Shown: positions 18,945 to 29,416, counted from the first letter of the stretch. The stretch: 64,000 nucleotides of DNA from Sneathiella sp. (GCF_002694385.1 NZ_NZMB01000021.1:42570-106569); one strand, 5' to 3'. Notes: generated by a model not told the origin, from the sequence alone. A program made the numbers and translations.

Positions 18945-19898
18945 ATGAGTGAGAAAATGCATAAAGCCGCAACTGTGGAAAGCCTGATGGAGCGGATGCC
19001 GCCTGTCCGGGGTCGGCTGCGCGCTCATGCGGACCTGTCCAAGGTGACCTGGTTCCAGGTGGGTGGCCCGGCGGATGTCCTGTTCAAGCCGGAGGATGAG
19101 GCCGATCTGGCGGAATTTCTCAAAAACCTCCCGCACGATATTCCGGTGCATGTGATCGGTGTCGGCTCTAACCTGCTGGTGCGGGACGGGGGGGTGCGCG
19201 GCGTTGTAATCCGGCTCGGTCGGCATTTCGCCAAGATGAACAATGAGGACGGAATATTGACGGTTGGCGCCGGGTCATTTGATGGCCACGTGGCGCGGTT
19301 TGCCGCGGATGCGGGGCTGGAAGGGGCTGAGTTCCTGAGTGGTATTCCCGGCTGCATCGGCGGGGGGCTGCGTATGAACGCCGGTGCCTATGGTGCCGAT
19401 ATATCAGATATTTTCCTGTCTGCCGTCGCCTATGACCGGGCAGGTGAGCGTCATGAACTCGGGCCGGAGGATATGGGCTTTTCCTATCGCCACACCACAG
19501 TGCCGAAAGACTGGATCTTCACGGAGGCGAGTTTTCAACTGTCGCAGGGTGACCGCGAGGATATCCTTAACCGCATGGCCGATATCTCCCGCAACCGGGA
19601 GGAAAGCCAGCCCGTGCGCAGTCGCACCGGTGGTTCCACCTTTGCCAATCCGCCCGGCAAGAAGGCATGGCAGCTTATTGACAGCGTCGGCGGCCGGGGC
19701 CTGAAAAAGGGACTGGCGATGATTTCCGACAAGCATTGCAACTTCCTGATCAACACGGGCGGGGCACGGGCGGCCGATCTTGAAGCGCTGGGCGAGGAGA
19801 TGCGCCGCCGGGTCTTCGCGCGGCATGACACCCTGCTGCGGTGGGAGATTGTCCGCCTTGGAGACGCGGCGAACTGTACGGAAGGAAAGAGACCATGA
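18945..19898 (+). CDS. murB: UDP-N-acetylenolpyruvoylglucosamine reductase MurB
   Basis: MurB is the FAD/NADPH enzyme that completes UDP-MurNAc. The ATG at 18945 (MSEKMHKAATVESLMERMP, 317 residues) was chosen over the next ATG at 18957; neither has an ideal ribosome site. Motifs are VTWFQVGGPADVLF, GVGSNLLVRDGGVRGVVIRL, GAEFLSGIPGCIGGGLRMNA, SYRHTTVP and TGGSTFANPPGKKAWQLID, which includes the catalytic serine. The length matches the type I enzymes. It overlaps ddl by 4 bases. Confidence 0.95.
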   Translation: MSEKMHKAATVESLMERMPPVRGRLRAHADLSKVTWFQVGGPADVLFKPEDEADLAEFLKNLPHDIPVHVIGVGSNLLVRDGGVRGVVIRLGRHFAKMNNEDGILTVGAGSFDGHVARFAADAGLEGAEFLSGIPGCIGGGLRMNAGAYGADISDIFLSAVAYDRAGERHELGPEDMGFSYRHTTVPKDWIFTEASFQLSQGDREDILNRMADISRNREESQPVRSRTGGSTFANPPGKKAWQLIDSVGGRGLKKGLAMISDKHCNFLINTGGARAADLEALGEEMRRRVFARHDTLLRWEIVRLGDAANCTEGKRP

Positions 19899-20803
19899 AA
19901 CATGTCGCCGTATTGATGGGCGGATGGTCGGCCGAGCGGGAAGTGTCGATCAATAGCGGCCTTGCCTGTACCGAGGCGCTGAAAAAGTCCGGCTATCGGG
20001 TAACACCGGTTGATGCGGGGCGGAACATTGCGCAAACGCTGGCCGAGATTCGCCCGGATGTCTGCTTCAATGCGCTGCATGGCCGGTATGGCGAAGATGG
20101 ATATATTCAGGGTGTGCTGGAAATCATGGGTATTCCCTATACCCATTCCGGCGTACTGGCGTCCGCCCTTGCCATGGATAAGCCGGTTGCGAAAACGCTG
20201 TTCAAGGCGGCAGGAATTCCGGTGGCGGATGGCCGGGTTTTCACGCGGCGGGAAATCCAGGACGGCGCGCGTTATGACAAGCCCTATGTTGTCAAACCGT
20301 TGAATGAAGGATCCAGCGTTGGCGTTACCATCATTCTTGATGGCGAGAATATGAGCTTGCAGGACCTGCCATGGAGTTTTGGTGAAAAGGTGCTGGTGGA
20401 AACTTTCATACCCGGCCGGGAAATACAGGTCGCGGTGATGGGGGATGGGGCCCTTGGCGCTGTCGAAATCCGGCCTCTCGGCCGTTTCTATGATTATGAG
20501 GCGAAATATACCGACGGGAAGGCGGAGCATCTGATGCCGGCGCCGCTCGACCCGGAGGATTATGAGGAGGCCCTGCGTCTTGCCCTTCTGGCGCATCGCA
20601 CGCTTGGTTGCCGCGGCGTCAGCCGTAGCGATTTGCGGTTCGATGACACGGGCGAGGGGCGCGGCAAATTTTACATGTTGGAAACCAATACACAGCCCGG
20701 CATGACATCTCTCAGTCTGGTGCCCGAAATCGCGGGGCACTGTGGCATCTCCTTTGAAGAGCTTGTCTGCTGGATCGTGGAGGATGCATCATGCGACAGA
20801 TAA
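19895..20803 (+). CDS. ddl: D-alanine:D-alanine ligase
   Basis: This enzyme makes the D-Ala-D-Ala dipeptide used by MurF. The 302-residue ATP-grasp protein shows VLMGGWSAEREVSINSG, NALHGRYGEDGYIQGVLE, TPYVVKPL-like (KPYVVKPLNEGSSVGVTII), VETFIPGREIQVAVMG and LETNTQPGMTSLSLVPE with the metal and substrate ligands. GGWSAERE is the usual DdlB form. The ATG at 19895 overlaps the murB stop as ATGA, and the end overlaps ftsQ by 13 bases. Confidence 0.96.
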   Translation: MKHVAVLMGGWSAEREVSINSGLACTEALKKSGYRVTPVDAGRNIAQTLAEIRPDVCFNALHGRYGEDGYIQGVLEIMGIPYTHSGVLASALAMDKPVAKTLFKAAGIPVADGRVFTRREIQDGARYDKPYVVKPLNEGSSVGVTIILDGENMSLQDLPWSFGEKVLVETFIPGREIQVAVMGDGALGAVEIRPLGRFYDYEAKYTDGKAEHLMPAPLDPEDYEEALRLALLAHRTLGCRGVSRSDLRFDDTGEGRGKFYMLETNTQPGMTSLSLVPEIAGHCGISFEELVCWIVEDASCDR

Positions 20804-21840
20804 CCATAGACAAGGAAGACAGAGTACTTACCCCGGCGCGTCCGCGTCGGCAGAAGTCAAAGGGCGGGTTCTTCAAGGGCGCTTCCCAGGGCGGCAAGAA
20901 AAAGAAAGCCACAGGCCGCAAGGCGGAGCCGCGCTTTTCGACCGAAGGGGCTTTTTCGCGCCTTGGGGGGCTGACCGTCCAGATTACGGACCGTATCACA
21001 ACGCCGTTCAGAAGCTCAAAGCCGAAAAAAACAGGGCGCCGCAAGCCAGCGCCCGCCTGGCGGAAACCAGCGCTGATCTGTGCGGCCGTGCTGGTTGTGG
21101 CCATTGTTATCGGCGGTATCACAAACTTTATGGTGAAATCGGAGCTCATTGCCCACAGCGCAGCCTGGATTGATAAGCAACAGCAGTCGATTGCCGAATT
21201 TTTCGGCCTGACCGTGCAGGAAATCAGCGTTGTGGGTCGGGAAAGAACAGAGGCCGGGGATATTCTCCGGGTGCTGGATGTCCGGCGGGGGGACAGTATT
21301 CTCGGCGTGGACCCCGAAGCAGCGCGCGAGCGTCTTGAAACGCTGGGATGGGTTGAGGCCGCGTCCGTCATGCGCCGCTATCCCGATGAGATTTTTATCG
21401 AGATCACGGAACGGCGGCCCTTTGCCCGCTGGCAACTTGAGGGGCGGACGGGTGTGATTGACCGGACCGGCACTGTTGTATCCAAAGAAGATGAGGCCGC
21501 TTTCCGTTATCTGCCAAAGGTGGTTGGCCCCGGCGCAAATGCCCATGCGGCGGAGCTGTTCGATATGTTGGTGCAAACACCGGAGCTGTTCGCCCGGCTG
21601 GAAAGCGCCGTGCGGATCCGCGATCGTCGCTGGAATTTGGAATTTGATAAGAACATTACGGTACAATTGCCGGAAAAGGGCGCGCTTGAAGCCTGGCAGG
21701 CGCTTGGTCGGCTTCAGACTGAGCAACGAATTCTCGACAAGGATGTCGTTGCCATTGATATGCGGGCCCAGGATCGCCTGTATGTCCGGTTGGGCGAAGG
21801 CGCGGCAAATATCCGGCGGGTTGCAGCGCAAGGAAGCTGA
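20791..21840 (+). CDS. ftsQ: Cell division protein FtsQ
   Basis: FtsQ bridges early and late divisome proteins. The 349-residue protein has a long basic cytosolic region of about 85 residues rich in Lys and Arg, one membrane helix at about 90-112 (ALICAAVLVVAIVIGGI) and a periplasmic POTRA domain (QEISVVGRERTEAGDILRVL). A FtsQ/DivIB beta domain follows, containing RPFARWQLEGRTGVIDRTG. The basic N-terminus is longer than in E. coli FtsQ, as is common in alphaproteobacteria. It begins inside ddl. Confidence 0.93.
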   Translation: MRQITIDKEDRVLTPARPRRQKSKGGFFKGASQGGKKKKATGRKAEPRFSTEGAFSRLGGLTVQITDRITTPFRSSKPKKTGRRKPAPAWRKPALICAAVLVVAIVIGGITNFMVKSELIAHSAAWIDKQQQSIAEFFGLTVQEISVVGRERTEAGDILRVLDVRRGDSILGVDPEAARERLETLGWVEAASVMRRYPDEIFIEITERRPFARWQLEGRTGVIDRTGTVVSKEDEAAFRYLPKVVGPGANAHAAELFDMLVQTPELFARLESAVRIRDRRWNLEFDKNITVQLPEKGALEAWQALGRLQTEQRILDKDVVAIDMRAQDRLYVRLGEGAANIRRVAAQGS

Positions 21841-21844
21841 CGGA

Positions 21845-21895
21845 ATGACGGAAGCGCAGATGGATAAACGAGAGATGGAGCGGGTAGAAGGTTAA
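21845..21895 (+). CDS. Possible 16-residue leader peptide ahead of ftsA
   Basis: The frame encodes MTEAQMDKREMERVEG. It has AAGGAAG (21830-21836) eight bases before its ATG, a better ribosome site than most genes here. Its TAA overlaps the ftsA ATG as TAATG. I infer it may couple ftsA translation to ftsQ. No homologue is known to me, and it may simply be a chance frame in the ftsQ-ftsA gap. Confidence 0.3.
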   Translation: MTEAQMDKREMERVEG

Positions 21896-23136
21896 TGGCG
21901 GCGGGACGGAACGGACCTTTAGCGGCACTGGATGTCGGTTCAACGAAAGTATGCTGCTTTGTCGCAACGGAGGAAGCAGGCCGCCTTCGTGTGACCGGCA
22001 TCGGCCATCAGGTTTCCCGTGGTATCCGGGCTGGGGGCGTCACCAATATGGAGATGGCCGAAGAGGCGATCCGCTCCGCTGTTGATGCGGCGGAGCGCAT
22101 GGCTGGCGAGACGGTCCGGGAAGTCTATCTTGGTGTCTCCGCAGGCAAGCCCGCATCGCAGACGGTCGATGTGGAAATGTCCATCGGTGGTCAGGAAATT
22201 ACGGAAAAGGACTTGCAGCGCACGCTGAAGGAAGCACGGGCGAGTTATCAGCCGGATGGGCGCACGGTTATTCATGCGCTGCCGGTCGGCTACACCGTGG
22301 ATGGTAATCGCGGCATTCGTGATCCGCGCGGCATGTATGGCGAGAATCTGGGGATCAGCATGCATATGGTCTCGCTTCAGAACAGCCATATGCGAAATCT
22401 CGCCAATTGTGTGGAACGCTGTCACCTAGGCGTGGCCGGGATGGTGTCCGCATCCTACGCTTCCGGCCTTGCATCCTTGGTGGAAGACGAGATGGATCTG
22501 GGCGTCACGGTGATTGATATGGGCGGCGGTTCCACTTCCTTTGCTGTCTTCTATGATGGGGAGATGGTTTATAACGAGGTCATCCCCGTTGGGGGTGGCC
22601 ATGTCAGCAATGATATTGCGCGCGGGCTGTCCACCACCCTCGCCAATGCGGAGCGGATGAAAACCCTTTATGGCAATGCGTTGGCAAGCCCGGCCGATGA
22701 AAAGGAAATCATTGATGTGCCGCTGATCGGTGAAAGTGACCACGATGTCGCCAATCATGTGCCGCGTTCCATGCTGGTGGGCATTATCAAGCCGCGGCTG
22801 GAAGAGATACTGGAGCTGGTCAGCGACCGGCTCGTCGCGTCGGGGTACAATAAGGTTGCCGGACGACGCGCTGTGCTGTGCGGCGGTGCTGCGCAACTCT
22901 CCGGCGTGCAGGAACTGACCGCGCGGGTTCTCGATAAACAAGTTCGGATGGGTAAACCTATCCGTGTTAAGGGGCTGGCCGATGCGACCGACGGTCCGGC
23001 CTTTACGACGGCAGCCGGGCTGCTGTCCTATGCGATCCGGGAAAGATTTGATGACGGGATCAAGATGTCGGTCGTTGAAAAGCCGCCGAAAAGTCGGCTT
23101 TTACGGGTTGGAACCTGGTTCAAGGAGAATTTTTAG
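21895..23136 (+). CDS. ftsA: Cell division protein FtsA
   Basis: FtsA is the actin-like protein that ties FtsZ filaments to the membrane and recruits later divisome proteins. The 413-residue product shows the phosphate-1 motif AALDVGSTKVCCFVA, the 1C domain region, TVIDMGGGSTSFAVF (phosphate 2) and VLCGGAAQLSGV (adenosine loop). It ends with an amphipathic tail, GTWFKENF, the membrane-targeting sequence of FtsA. GAAGG lies 4 bases before the ATG. Confidence 0.97.
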   Translation: MAAGRNGPLAALDVGSTKVCCFVATEEAGRLRVTGIGHQVSRGIRAGGVTNMEMAEEAIRSAVDAAERMAGETVREVYLGVSAGKPASQTVDVEMSIGGQEITEKDLQRTLKEARASYQPDGRTVIHALPVGYTVDGNRGIRDPRGMYGENLGISMHMVSLQNSHMRNLANCVERCHLGVAGMVSASYASGLASLVEDEMDLGVTVIDMGGGSTSFAVFYDGEMVYNEVIPVGGGHVSNDIARGLSTTLANAERMKTLYGNALASPADEKEIIDVPLIGESDHDVANHVPRSMLVGIIKPRLEEILELVSDRLVASGYNKVAGRRAVLCGGAAQLSGVQELTARVLDKQVRMGKPIRVKGLADATDGPAFTTAAGLLSYAIRERFDDGIKMSVVEKPPKSRLLRVGTWFKENF

Positions 23137-23244
23137 ACAAAATTTTTGCTGAAAATTAGTCAATATGTAAGAAGTGGGGTTTCATTAACCACAATATTTG
23201 GTATTAATTATGTGTTCGTCAGCGTCTTTAAGGAGGAGAGTACC

Positions 23245-24951
23245 GTGAGTATCAATTTGTCAGTACCGGAGCAAACAGAACTGAAGCCAAAGATCCTTGT
23301 CCTGGGCGTTGGAGGAGCTGGTGGTAACGCGGTAAACAACATGATCTCCGCCGAGTTGCAGGGGGTCGAATTCGTTGTCGCCAATACGGATGCGCAGGCT
23401 TTGCGGCAGAGTTTGGCAGAGCATCGTATTCAACTGGGAGCTGAGCTGACGGAAGGCCTTGGCGCTGGATCAAAACCGCAAATCGGTGCGGCTGCTGCGG
23501 AAGAAACGCTCGACGAAATTGCCGGTCACCTTGATGGCGTTCATATGTGTTTTATCACGGCCGGAATGGGCGGTGGTACAGGCACGGGCGCGGCCCCGGT
23601 CGTGGCGCGGCTGGCGCGCGAAAAAGGCATCCTGACGGTTGGCGTTGTAACAAAACCCTTCCAGTTTGAGGGCAATCACCGGATGCGGATTGCGGATGCG
23701 GGGATCGAAGAACTGCAACGCTATGTCGATACGCTGATTATCATCCCGAACCAGAATCTGTTCCGCGTCGCCAATGAAAAGACGACATTTGCTGATGCAT
23801 TCAACATGGCCGATGAAGTGCTGCATTCCGGCGTTCGCGGCGTAACCGATCTGATGGTCATGCCGGGTCTGATCAACCTTGACTTCGCTGACGTCAACAC
23901 GGTGATGAGCGAAATGGGCAAGGCAATGATGGGCACCGGGGAGGCCAGCGGCGAGAACCGGGCGATCGAGGCGGCGGAAGCCGCGATTTCCAACCCACTG
24001 CTCGATGATGTTTCCATGAAGGGCGCGCGCGGCGTTCTCATTAACATCACCGGCGGGATGGATCTCACCCTGTATGAGCTGGATGAGGCCGCGAACCGCA
24101 TTCGCGAGGAAGTCGATCCGGAAGCCAACATCATTGTCGGATCCACGTTCGATACGCAGATGGAAGGCAGCATGCGCGTTTCCGTCGTCGCAACCGGCAT
24201 TGACGCGCTGGAAGTTCAGAAAGCGAATTCCCCGAATGTTATGTCCCTTCGGCCCACCAAGGGGGAAGGTAAAGCGGCTTCCGGAATCTCAGGCGGGGCA
24301 AGCGATGGGGCATCTGGACCGATGATTCCGGCCGTTGCCGCGGTCTCCGCCTCCGGTTTCGGTGCCAGCATTCCTGGCGGTAATTTCTCTGGTCAGCCGG
24401 TTGCTCAGGCATCTGGGGCAACGGAAGGCTCTGACAAGCTGGAAATGGGCGCAACTTCCCTCGATACGACCTCCATGAGCGGCAATCTTGCCATCGACCG
24501 GGAGCGTGATTTGCTGTCCGAGATTGATGTGGAGATGGAAGAGAGCGATCAGGAACTGGCGGAAGCCGAGGGCCGGGACAGCCCCTTTAAGGCGCCGCCC
24601 GCTATTCGTGTCGACAAGAGCCCGGAAAAACTTCTTAATCCCGACGCTCAGCAGGTGGCATCGGAAGTGACCGAGAGCAAAACCAGAAAACGCGGCCCGA
24701 GCCTGTTTGAGCGGATGACGGGCGTCAGCCGTTCCTTCCGCAAGGACAGCCCGAAAGAGGAGGCGTCCGCGCCGGTCCGCCGGGAGCCGGTCACGAGCCG
24801 GACAGCGCCGCCGATGGCCACGCCCACTACTCCCGCGCCGCAAGGCCAGCCGGTACGCAAGGAAGCTTCCGCTTCGGTCAAGATTGATCAGAAGCAGGAA
24901 GATGAGGATCTACTGGATATCCCGGCCTTCCTGCGCCGTCAGGCCAACTGA
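23245..24951 (+). CDS. ftsZ: Cell division protein FtsZ
   Basis: FtsZ is the tubulin-like GTPase that forms the division ring. I chose the GTG at 23245 because AAGGAGG (23230-23236) lies 8 bases upstream and [19 protein letters not shown] is a normal alphaproteobacterial start; it has 568 residues. It carries [13 protein letters not shown], the GTP signature [13 protein letters not shown] and the NLDFADV segment with catalytic aspartates. A disordered linker of roughly 230 residues ends in the conserved peptide [11 protein letters not shown] that binds FtsA and other partners. The 108-base AT-rich gap before the gene may hold its own promoter. Confidence 0.98.
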   Translation: MSINLSVPEQTELKPKILVLGVGGAGGNAVNNMISAELQGVEFVVANTDAQALRQSLAEHRIQLGAELTEGLGAGSKPQIGAAAAEETLDEIAGHLDGVHMCFITAGMGGGTGTGAAPVVARLAREKGILTVGVVTKPFQFEGNHRMRIADAGIEELQRYVDTLIIIPNQNLFRVANEKTTFADAFNMADEVLHSGVRGVTDLMVMPGLINLDFADVNTVMSEMGKAMMGTGEASGENRAIEAAEAAISNPLLDDVSMKGARGVLINITGGMDLTLYELDEAANRIREEVDPEANIIVGSTFDTQMEGSMRVSVVATGIDALEVQKANSPNVMSLRPTKGEGKAASGISGGASDGASGPMIPAVAAVSASGFGASIPGGNFSGQPVAQASGATEGSDKLEMGATSLDTTSMSGNLAIDRERDLLSEIDVEMEESDQELAEAEGRDSPFKAPPAIRVDKSPEKLLNPDAQQVASEVTESKTRKRGPSLFERMTGVSRSFRKDSPKEEASAPVRREPVTSRTAPPMATPTTPAPQGQPVRKEASASVKIDQKQEDEDLLDIPAFLRRQAN

Positions 24952-25017
24952 ATTGATGAGGGACGGCCGGGCCCTGCCCGGTCCCCGCACTCACAGAAGA
25001 TCAATAAATAGATAAAG

Positions 25018-25060
25018 AAAAGGCGTGAAACCGGAAAGTTTCACGCCTTTTGCTTTTACT
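25018..25060 (+). terminator. Rho-independent terminator after ftsZ
   Basis: A perfect 14-base-pair stem (AAAAGGCGTGAAAC at 25018-25031 and GTTTCACGCCTTTT at 25038-25051) encloses CGGAAA and is followed by T-rich sequence. The A-run on the 5' side would also allow it to work on the minus strand. A GC-rich hairpin with imperfect arms sits just upstream at about 24959-24985. Confidence 0.92.
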
Positions 25061-25371
25061 CAGCGGTTGCCCGCAAGCTACTCGTCTGTATTTTTCCGCG
25101 TCAGCAGGAGAGGGGCAGATGTCCGTTTACATGCAGTCGCAGCCGTGACAGGGTTTCCCCGGCATTGCGGATCCTGCAAAGGACTCCCGCATATTCCGTA
25201 TGGTTGCCGCTACCAAGGCTATCAGGCTGTATCTGTATCTGATCATCGTACTAATCCTCAAAATGAATTCGCGATCACACATGAATGATACACCGCCACC
25301 AGCATGGTCCCAAGTAAAAGAAATGTGCGCGGCGTCACAGCTTTGCATCAAATCGGAGCGATCTGGTCGGG
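25052..25371. other. Gene-poor stretch between the ftsZ terminator and hemF
   Basis: About 320 bases lie downstream of both flanking genes. I see no supported gene. A 21-codon minus-strand frame at 25127-25192 ends in PGKPCHGCDCM but has only a weak ribosome site. A plus-strand frame near 25118 has a good ribosome site but only nine codons. Confidence 0.6.
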
Positions 25372-26211
25372 TTACGGCCATTTCACCTCTGGCGGCAACG
25401 ACATCAGGATGGCTTCGGTATTGCCCCCGGTTTTCAGGCCAAAGGTGGTCCCGCGGTCATAAAGCAGGTTGAACTCGACATAACGGCCCCGGCGGCGGAG
25501 TTGGTGCTCGCGCTGCTCCTGGGTCCATTCACGGTTCATATGGCGGCGGACAATCTCAGGGTAGATATCGCGGAACGCCCTGCCAACATCCTGAGTGAAG
25601 GCAAAATCCTTTTCCCAGTCGGTTTCCAGCCGGTCATAGAAAATGCCGCCGACGCCACGGGGCTCGTTGCGATGGGGCAGGAAAAAATATTCGTCACACC
25701 ATTTTTTGAAGCGGGGATAGTAGTCGGCATCATGCCGGTCGCAGGCGTCTTTAAGCGCGGCATGAAAATCCTGCGTATCCTGATCATCGGGATACATGGG
25801 CGTCAGATCCGCGCCGCCGCCGAACCAATGGCTGGCGGTGATGATATGACGGGTATTCATATGCACCGCCGGGACGAGGGGGGACTGCATATGGGCGACC
25901 AGGGAAATCCCGCTCGCCCAGAAGCGCCCGTCTTTATCGGTTCCGGGGATGGCATTCCGGAATTCTTCGGAAAATTCGCCATGGACAGTAGAGATATTGA
26001 CGCCGACCTTTTCGAAGACACGCCCCCGCATGACGGACATCTCGCCGCCGCCGCCGCCCGGTCGCTCCCATTCCGTCACCTCGAAGCGGCCTGGCGCGCG
26101 ATCGCTGAGCGGCCCGGCGAGCTGGTCTTCCAGCGCCTCGAAGGAAGTGCGAATCTGATCTCTCAAGTCACGGAACCAACTGGCCGCGCGTGTTTTTTGT
26201 GTGTCCGTCAT
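25372..26211 (-). CDS. hemF: Oxygen-dependent coproporphyrinogen III oxidase
   Basis: HemF converts coproporphyrinogen III to protoporphyrinogen IX using O2. I chose the ATG at 26211 ([20 protein letters not shown], 279 residues); the frame is open for 19 more residues upstream without family similarity. Signatures are [59 protein letters not shown] and the C-terminal [19 protein letters not shown]. The length is normal. It is read away from trmL's end and could supply heme for the nearby bc1 and cbb3 complexes. Confidence 0.96.
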   Translation of the reverse strand: MTDTQKTRAASWFRDLRDQIRTSFEALEDQLAGPLSDRAPGRFEVTEWERPGGGGGEMSVMRGRVFEKVGVNISTVHGEFSEEFRNAIPGTDKDGRFWASGISLVAHMQSPLVPAVHMNTRHIITASHWFGGGADLTPMYPDDQDTQDFHAALKDACDRHDADYYPRFKKWCDEYFFLPHRNEPRGVGGIFYDRLETDWEKDFAFTQDVGRAFRDIYPEIVRRHMNREWTQEQREHQLRRRGRYVEFNLLYDRGTTFGLKTGGNTEAILMSLPPEVKWP

Positions 26212-26230
26212 GTCATTCTTCACTGAAATT

Positions 26231-26704
26231 TTATGTCTGGGTTGCCGGGGCCTGTTGCGGGAAGCCATTGGTCTGCCGGAGGGCCTCTCCCAGCACCATG
26301 GCGGCGGAGATCGCTACATTGATGGACCTGAGGCCAGGAGACATCGGAATGAGAAGGCGACTGTCGGCGGCGTCATGCACCTCGGGCGGGACGCCAGCAC
26401 TCTCCCGGCCCAGCAGCAGAATATCCGATTCTGTGAATGTAAATTCGGTATAAGGCATTTCGGCCCGCGTGGTGAGCAGGATGAGTCGTTTTCCGGCATT
26501 TGTTTTGCGGAATTCCGGCCATGAAACATGGCGTATGACATCCGCCGCCGCCCCGTAATCCATGAGGGCGCGCTTCATGTCGCGCGCGCCGAAAGGGAAG
26601 CCGCAGGGCTCTATAATATCCATGGAAACGCCCAGGCAAGCACCCAATCTGAGCAGGGTTCCCACGTTCGGCGCGATGTCCGGCTGATAAAGTGCAAGTC
26701 GCAT
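26231..26704 (-). CDS. trmL: tRNA (cytidine(34)-2'-O)-methyltransferase TrmL
   Basis: TrmL is a SPOUT-fold enzyme that 2'-O-methylates the wobble base of tRNA-Leu isoacceptors. The ATG at 26704 gives [20 protein letters not shown], the canonical start, and 157 residues. Knot motifs are [14 protein letters not shown] and the C-terminal [20 protein letters not shown]. The longer upstream reading (34 more residues) has no family support. It ends 19 bases before hemF and is divergent from petA. Confidence 0.93.
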   Translation of the reverse strand: MRLALYQPDIAPNVGTLLRLGACLGVSMDIIEPCGFPFGARDMKRALMDYGAAADVIRHVSWPEFRKTNAGKRLILLTTRAEMPYTEFTFTESDILLLGRESAGVPPEVHDAADSRLLIPMSPGLRSINVAISAAMVLGEALRQTNGFPQQAPATQT

Positions 26705-26852
26705 ATTGCCGTTGTAATGGCAGTGATGTAACAAATACAGCGAAAACCGCGCTTTATTGTCGCAAGCATCACCTTCGGGCTGGACAATACGGCCGTAAAA
26801 TGACAAAAAGCGGTCGCAATAGAATTATTTTAATTAGGCTTTGGGGAAACAA

Positions 26853-27380
26853 ATGACGACAACCACCCCTGAAGAGGAGAACGGCGTCAAGCGCCGTGAT
26901 TTTCTTTATATTGCAGCCGGCGGCCTTGGTGCCGTGGGGACGGCGGCGGCTATCTGGCCGTTTATCTCGCAAATGAACCCATCCGCGGACGTTCTGGCGC
27001 TCTCGACGACGGAAGCTGATCTCAGCGGTATCGAAGTCGGCTCGGAACTGACAGTGGTCTGGCAGGGCAAGCCGATTTTCGTGCGGCACCGCACTGAACA
27101 GGACATCGCCAGCGCGGAGGATGTGGATCTCGCCACGCTGCCGGATCCGCAGCCGGATTCGGAACGGGTCATCAAGCCGGAGTGGCTGGTCATGATCGGT
27201 ATCTGTACCCATTTGGGCTGCGTCCCGCTCAAGGGCCAGGGGGATTACGGGGGATGGTTCTGCCCCTGCCACGGATCGCATTATGACACGTCCGGACGTA
27301 TTCGAAAGGGACCGGCACCGGCCAATCTGGTGATCCCGCCTTACGAATTCCTCGACGATAATAATATCAAGATTGGGTAG
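26853..27380 (+). CDS. petA: Ubiquinol-cytochrome c reductase iron-sulfur (Rieske) subunit
   Basis: This is the Rieske [2Fe-2S] subunit of the cytochrome bc1 complex. The 175-residue protein begins with a Tat-like signal and anchor ([20 protein letters not shown]). The cluster ligands are in CTHLGC (near residue 120) and CPCHGSHYD (near 141), followed by [14 protein letters not shown]. The ATG at 26853 was chosen over a TTG at 26841; GGGGA lies 7 bases upstream. petB follows after 11 bases. Confidence 0.97.
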   Translation: MTTTTPEEENGVKRRDFLYIAAGGLGAVGTAAAIWPFISQMNPSADVLALSTTEADLSGIEVGSELTVVWQGKPIFVRHRTEQDIASAEDVDLATLPDPQPDSERVIKPEWLVMIGICTHLGCVPLKGQGDYGGWFCPCHGSHYDTSGRIRKGPAPANLVIPPYEFLDDNNIKIG

Positions 27381-27391
27381 GGGGTCCCAAG

Positions 27392-28633
27392 ATGTCTTTT
27401 GAACCTAAAAATCCTGCCATAAAGTGGGTAGAAGACCGGTTGCCGCTTCCGGGTATGCTGCATCATGCGCTCTATGAGTATCCCACGCCTAAAAATCTGA
27501 GTTACTGGTGGACTTTCGGCTCTCTCGCCGGGTTCATGCTGGTAGTCCAGATCGTCACTGGTATCGTCCTTGCCATGCATTACACGCCGCATGTGGATCA
27601 CGCCTTCAACAGCGTTGAACATATCATGCGTGATGTGAATTATGGCTGGTTGATCCGGTATATGCATGCCAATGGCGCATCCATGTTTTTCATTGTCGTC
27701 TATCTGCATATTTTCCGGGGGCTTTACTACGGGTCCTACAAGGCCCCGCGCGAGCTGCTGTGGTGGCTCGGCCTTGTGATCTTCCTGCTGATGATGGCCA
27801 CGGCCTTCATGGGCTATGTTCTTCCCTGGGGCCAGATGAGCTTCTGGGGCGCAACGGTTATCACCAATCTGTTCAGTGCGATCCCGCTTGTCGGCGACAG
27901 CATCGTGACCTGGCTGTGGGGTGGTTTTGCTGTTGATAATCCGACGCTTAACCGTTTCTTCAGCCTGCATTATCTGCTGCCCTTCGTGATTGCCGGTGTC
28001 GTGATCCTGCATATCTGGTCACTGCATACAAGCGGTTCCAACAACCCGACAGGCGTTGAAATCAAGGATAAGCAGGACAGCATTCCCTTCCACCCCTATT
28101 ACACGGTGAAGGATCTGTTCGGTCTGGCGATCTTCCTGATTTTCTTCTCGGCTTTCCTGTTCTATGCTCCGAACTACCTCGGTCACCCGGATAACTATAT
28201 TCCGGCTAACCCGCTGGTGACACCGGCGCATATTGTTCCGGAATGGTACTTCCTGCCGTTCTACGCAATCCTGCGGGCGGTGCCGGACAAGCTCGGCGGT
28301 GTTCTGCTGATGTTTGGCGCTATCCTTGTGCTGTTTGCTCTGCCCTGGCTGGACAAGAGCCGGATCCGCTCGGCACGCTTCCGTCCGATCTACAAGCAGC
28401 TGTTCTGGATTTTCGTCGCGGACTGCATCCTGCTGACTTATATCGGCGGTAAACCGGCAGAAGGCGCCTACCTCATCTGGGGCCGGATCGCGACTGTTTA
28501 CTACTTCGTGCATCTGTTGATCCTGCTGCCGCTGGTTGGTCTGTTTGAAAAACCGAAACCCTTGCCTGCAAGTATCTCGGAGGATGTATTATCCAAGAAG
28601 AAGCCTGCTAAAGAGGAGGCGGCCAATGCTTAA
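27392..28633 (+). CDS. petB: Cytochrome b subunit of the bc1 complex
   Basis: Cytochrome b carries the two b hemes and both quinone sites. The 413-residue protein has eight membrane helices. Visible are the heme-ligand helices [18 protein letters not shown] and [20 protein letters not shown], the Qo-site PEWYF motif in [14 protein letters not shown], and [16 protein letters not shown]. It is not fused to cytochrome c1. A lysine-rich tail follows the last helix. It overlaps petC by 8 bases. Confidence 0.97.
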   Translation: MSFEPKNPAIKWVEDRLPLPGMLHHALYEYPTPKNLSYWWTFGSLAGFMLVVQIVTGIVLAMHYTPHVDHAFNSVEHIMRDVNYGWLIRYMHANGASMFFIVVYLHIFRGLYYGSYKAPRELLWWLGLVIFLLMMATAFMGYVLPWGQMSFWGATVITNLFSAIPLVGDSIVTWLWGGFAVDNPTLNRFFSLHYLLPFVIAGVVILHIWSLHTSGSNNPTGVEIKDKQDSIPFHPYYTVKDLFGLAIFLIFFSAFLFYAPNYLGHPDNYIPANPLVTPAHIVPEWYFLPFYAILRAVPDKLGGVLLMFGAILVLFALPWLDKSRIRSARFRPIYKQLFWIFVADCILLTYIGGKPAEGAYLIWGRIATVYYFVHLLILLPLVGLFEKPKPLPASISEDVLSKKKPAKEEAANA

Positions 28634-29393
28634 GTTATTGATGTCTGCAGGCGTGGCCGCATTCGTATCTCTTGCGTCTCTGGGCTCTGCCCAGGCCGCC
28701 GGAGAGGCAGTAGAACTTAAATCGGTTGCCTGGGAGCATGGCGGTCTGTTCGGTGCCTATGACCGGGCCTCCGCGCAGCGGGGCGCGCAGGTTTACCGTG
28801 AAGTTTGCGCGGCATGTCATGGTCTCAGCCTGGTTGCTTTCCGGACGCTGGCCGATCTCGGCTTTACGGAAGACGAGATCAAGGCGCTGGCGGCGGAGTA
28901 TGACTTTGTAGACGGTCCCGATGACAGCGGTGAGATGTTCGACCGCCCGGGCAAGCCATCAGACAAATTTCCCGCACCGCATGCCAATGAAAAGGCTGCC
29001 CGCGCGGCAAATGGCGGCGCTTATCCGCTGGACCTGTCGTTGATCGCCAAGGCCCGTCCGAACGGGGATAACTATCTTTATTCCCTGCTGACCGGTTATG
29101 TGGATGCTCCCGCTGATTTCACCCTCGCCCCAGGCATGAATTACAATGCCTACTTCGCTGGGCATCAGATTGCGATGCCGCCGCCATTGATGGAGGATCA
29201 GGTTGAGTTTGCCGACGGAACGGAAGCAAGCATTGACCAGATGGCCCATGATGTGACGGTCTTCCTCACCTGGGCGGCGGAACCGAAAATGGAACAGCGC
29301 AAGCAGATGGGACTGAAAGTTATTTTGTTCCTGCTTATTTTGGCTGGCCTGTTCTATGCGGTGAAGCGGAAGGTCTGGTCCGATCTTCATTGA
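28626..29393 (+). CDS. petC: Cytochrome c1 subunit of the bc1 complex
   Basis: Cytochrome c1 passes electrons from the Rieske protein to soluble cytochrome c. The ATG at 28626 gives a signal peptide ([20 protein letters not shown] ending AQA) and 255 residues. The heme site CAACHG is near residue 60. [20 protein letters not shown] and the region [19 protein letters not shown], with the axial methionine, are typical. One C-terminal helix ([20 protein letters not shown]) anchors it. A terminator follows. Confidence 0.97.
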   Translation: MLKLLMSAGVAAFVSLASLGSAQAAGEAVELKSVAWEHGGLFGAYDRASAQRGAQVYREVCAACHGLSLVAFRTLADLGFTEDEIKALAAEYDFVDGPDDSGEMFDRPGKPSDKFPAPHANEKAARAANGGAYPLDLSLIAKARPNGDNYLYSLLTGYVDAPADFTLAPGMNYNAYFAGHQIAMPPPLMEDQVEFADGTEASIDQMAHDVTVFLTWAAEPKMEQRKQMGLKVILFLLILAGLFYAVKRKVWSDLH

Positions 29394-29416
29394 TCCTATT
29401 GAAAACTTTCGAAAAG

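Noticed and set aside
23210-23248. 12-codon frame overlapping the ftsZ GTG start
   Set aside because: Unlike the ftsA leader it has no ribosome site; its bases include the ftsZ Shine-Dalgarno.
25127-25192. 21-codon minus-strand frame ending PGKPCHGCDCM between ftsZ and hemF
   Set aside because: The Cys-rich end is curious, but the ribosome site is weak and it lies downstream of hemF with no other support.
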